Shown piece by piece: positions 57,930 to 60,000 of a stretch of DNA of 60,000 bases. Made by a program: the position numbers and the translations under genes. Below the pieces are notes generated by a model. The model was not told where the DNA came from and made no database searches. It saw only the letters and a list, made by a program, of their open reading frames with translations. The DNA is from Lineus longissimus (taxonomy: Eukaryota > Nemertea > Pilidiophora > Heteronemertea > Lineidae), in contig NC_088325.1 of the NCBI RefSeq assembly GCF_910592395.1, positions 8,064,109 to 8,124,108 on the forward strand, given 5' to 3'. Position 1 is the first letter of the stretch, and each line of letters opens with the position of its first letter.

Positions 57930-59236
57930 TTATGGTACAATAAATTAATCAAAATTAATCAAAGAATGATCTTTTATAAACATTGAAAGGAAATTTATGG
58001 TACAATAAATTAATCAAAATTAAAATAGAGTTTAAAATCAAAACAGAGTTTTCCATCTCCTAGACTAGTTGCCGGCCAAGGCTACTGAGGCCACTCTCCC
58101 CCGGAGAACTTTCTCCACTGCCCAAGGTGACTAGTCACTTGTGTGTCAGGTCGCCTCGGTGTCTAGTTTCCACGAGGCTATGCTAGTGGAGAACTAGATG
58201 GCCGTTGGCGCTAGATGAGCTCATCCGCCCTGGGTGACTAGTCACCCACCTGTGACAGGTGGCACTGGCTTACAGGTTACCAGTGGCAGGTAGCTAACCT
58301 GAAATTAAAACGGAGTTTTCCATCTCCTAGACTAGTTGCCGGCCAAGGCTAAGGAGGCCAGTCTCCCCCGGAGAACTTTCTCCACTGCCCAAGGTGACTA
58401 GTCACTTGTGTGTCAGGTCGCCTTGGTGTCTAGTTTCCACGAGGCTATGCTAGTGGAGAACTAGATGGCCGTTGGCTCTAGATGAGCTTATCCGCCCTGG
58501 GTGACTAGTCAACCACCTGAGACAGGTGGCACTGGCTTACAGGTTACCAGTGGCAGGTAGCTAACCTGAAATTAAAACGGAGTTTTCCATCTCCTAGACT
58601 AGTTGCCGGCCAAGGCTAAGGAGGCCAGTCTCCCCCGGAGAACTTTCTCCACTGCCCAAGGTGACTAGTCACTTGTGTGTCAGGTCGCCTCAGTGTCTAG
58701 TTTCCACGAGGCTATGCTAGTGGAGAACTAGATGGCCGTTGGCTCTAGATGAGCTCATCCGCCCTGGGTGACTAGTCACCCACCTGTGACAGGTGGCACT
58801 GGCTTACAGGTTACCAGTGGCAGGTAGCTAACCTGACCTGACATTAAATCAAAGAATGATCTTCTATAAACATTGCAAGGAAATTTATGGTACAATAAAT
58901 TTATCAAAATTAAAACAGAGTTTAAAATTAAAACAGAGTTTTCCATCTCCTAGACTAGTTGCCGGCCAAGGATAAGGAGGCCAGTCTCCCCCGGAGAACT
59001 TTCTCCACTGCCCAAGGTGACTAGTCACTTGTGTGTCAGGTCGCCTCGGTGTCTAGTTTCCACGAGGCTATGCTAGTGGAGAACTAGATGGCCGTTGGCT
59101 CTAGATGAGCTCATCCGCCCTGGGTGACTAGTCACCCACCTGTGACAGGTGGCACTGGCTTACAGGTTACCAGTGGCAGGTAGCTAACCTGACCTGACAT
59201 TAAATCAAAGAATGATCTTCTATAAACATTGGAAGG
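57930..59236 (+). repeat. A block R8, 4 monomers
   Basis: Three monomers repeat A block R7. The fourth, with ccaaggataagg, repeats the last monomer of A block R5. Confidence 0.85.
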
Positions 59237-60000
59237 ATTTATGGTACAATAAATTAATCAAAATTAATCAAAGAATGATCTTTTATAAACATTGGAAGGA
59301 AGTAGGGATAAATTATATTTCAGATTTACTAAGACCAGACAAAACAGTGATACCTTTTGAATCACTGGGACTAAAAGCAACCGAATGGTTCAAATGGAGA
59401 GGGTTTATGGATGTTATTATAAATAAGATTTGGGGTTATAATTTTAACACTGATAACAATAATGTAAGACCTACGTAGAAACCGTAGAAGTCTAAGAGAC
59501 AATCATGCCCAACGGTATAAATCAGCCTCAAGTGACTGATGCCTACCTGTAATCAGCTACAGGTGACCAATAGCGACATTAGGAGATCAACCGGACTGGT
59601 GAAACCAGTAGATCGCTTGGTTTTATAAACTGCGAAGGCATCTTAAAGCCTTTGACGCTATATTTCCATCAACCAAATTTCAGGTTGCGCAGCGTTATGT
59701 AACCTCTATGACGCATGTCCAGGTTATGTCCTAAATTTAGTATTTCTGGTTTAAACTAAAAGTATGGACTTTCATGTATCATGTTCAGATGTCTAAGATA
59801 AGTCAGACTTTTCTTTTCAACCTGTTTCAAGCCACATCAAAGTGCACGAACGTTCAGTTCCAAGTTAAGAAATAACATAGTGGAATCCCTATTGCCCCTT
59901 TAAGAGTCACTACAGTGTGGTGCTGCCACCTTCATGTCAACGGGTTAACAGTGTAATTGCTTCGTTTATCAAACTTGCATTGTTTACATCTGTCTTATTC
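59237..60000 (+). repeat. B module R-B8, cut by the window edge
   Basis: A mosaic: it begins with the R-B6/B7 mark agacctacgtag, then continues with R-B5 marks (gacaatcatgccc, ggttttataaac, gataagtcag). Confidence 0.88.

Larger units (their letters stand above)
44203..60000 (+). repeat. Right composite satellite array
   Basis: The same A and B modules as at 1-26523, but reverse-complemented: about 26 A monomers and eight B or B' modules. It runs off the window on the right. Compared with the left, A monomers are more uniform, the LINE-like ORF has the valine variant, and a deleted B' form appears three times. Confidence 0.95.

Noticed and set aside
1-60000. Ribosomal RNA, 5S or histone gene cluster as the tandem unit
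   Set aside because: Neither module contains recognisable rRNA, 5S box C or histone sequence.

Overview
This window looks like repeat-rich, probably heterochromatic DNA of an animal, most likely an aquatic invertebrate; I cannot name the species. The evidence is a tRNA-derived SINE, spliced transposon genes with GT-AG introns, TATA and Inr core promoter elements, and DIRS-like, piggyBac, MULE and other DNA transposon remnants. There is no operon-like coding and I see no host gene. No transposon gene here is intact.

Layout. Positions 1-26523 and about 44203-60000 are two arrays of one composite satellite in opposite orientation, facing each other across a 17.7-kb island. The satellite alternates two modules. 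Module A is a 265-267 bp GC-rich monomer, with about 53 copies on the left and 26 on the right. Almost its whole length is tiled by short perfect or near-perfect palindromes. Some A monomers carry an AT-rich spacer of about 100 bp. Module B is about 920 bp and contains a fragment that resembles the C-terminal part of a LINE reverse transcriptase protein. That fragment appears as a 70-91 residue ORF, on the minus strand in the left array and the plus strand in the right. The AT-rich spacer of A is a shortened piece of the same LINE-like sequence, so both modules share a history. Higher-order repeats of about 5.64 and 11.32 kb (left) and 1.22, 1.87 and 6.06 kb (right) show that the arrays grow by unequal exchange and conversion.

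Island, left to right. A SINE (26524-26567, continuing at 32370-32455) is split by a degenerate DIRS-like tyrosine-recombinase retrotransposon (26568-32369) with gag-like, RT/RNase H and recombinase genes. Next come a diverged tandem repeat called 'X' here, a complete SINE (32880-33025), and then a three-level nest. A transposon with a CxxC/DDE-like protein (33058-43691) was entered at a TTAA by a multi-exon piggyBac element (34869-43638). That element was in turn entered by a Mutator-like (MULE) element (39655-42971) with about 104-bp terminal inverted repeats and an 8-bp target duplication matching at 7 of 8 positions. A 280-bp near-perfect inverted repeat of X (43777-44057) closes the island before the right array.

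The genes do not form a pathway. They are separate selfish elements whose nesting gives a relative chronology. The strongest candidates for something undescribed are the palindrome-tiled composite satellite with its LINE-derived ORF, the RG-rich multi-exon N-terminus of the piggyBac gene, the repeated RFX-type X-box motifs in the piggyBac 3' region, and the PHD plus FLYWCH domain set of the MULE.
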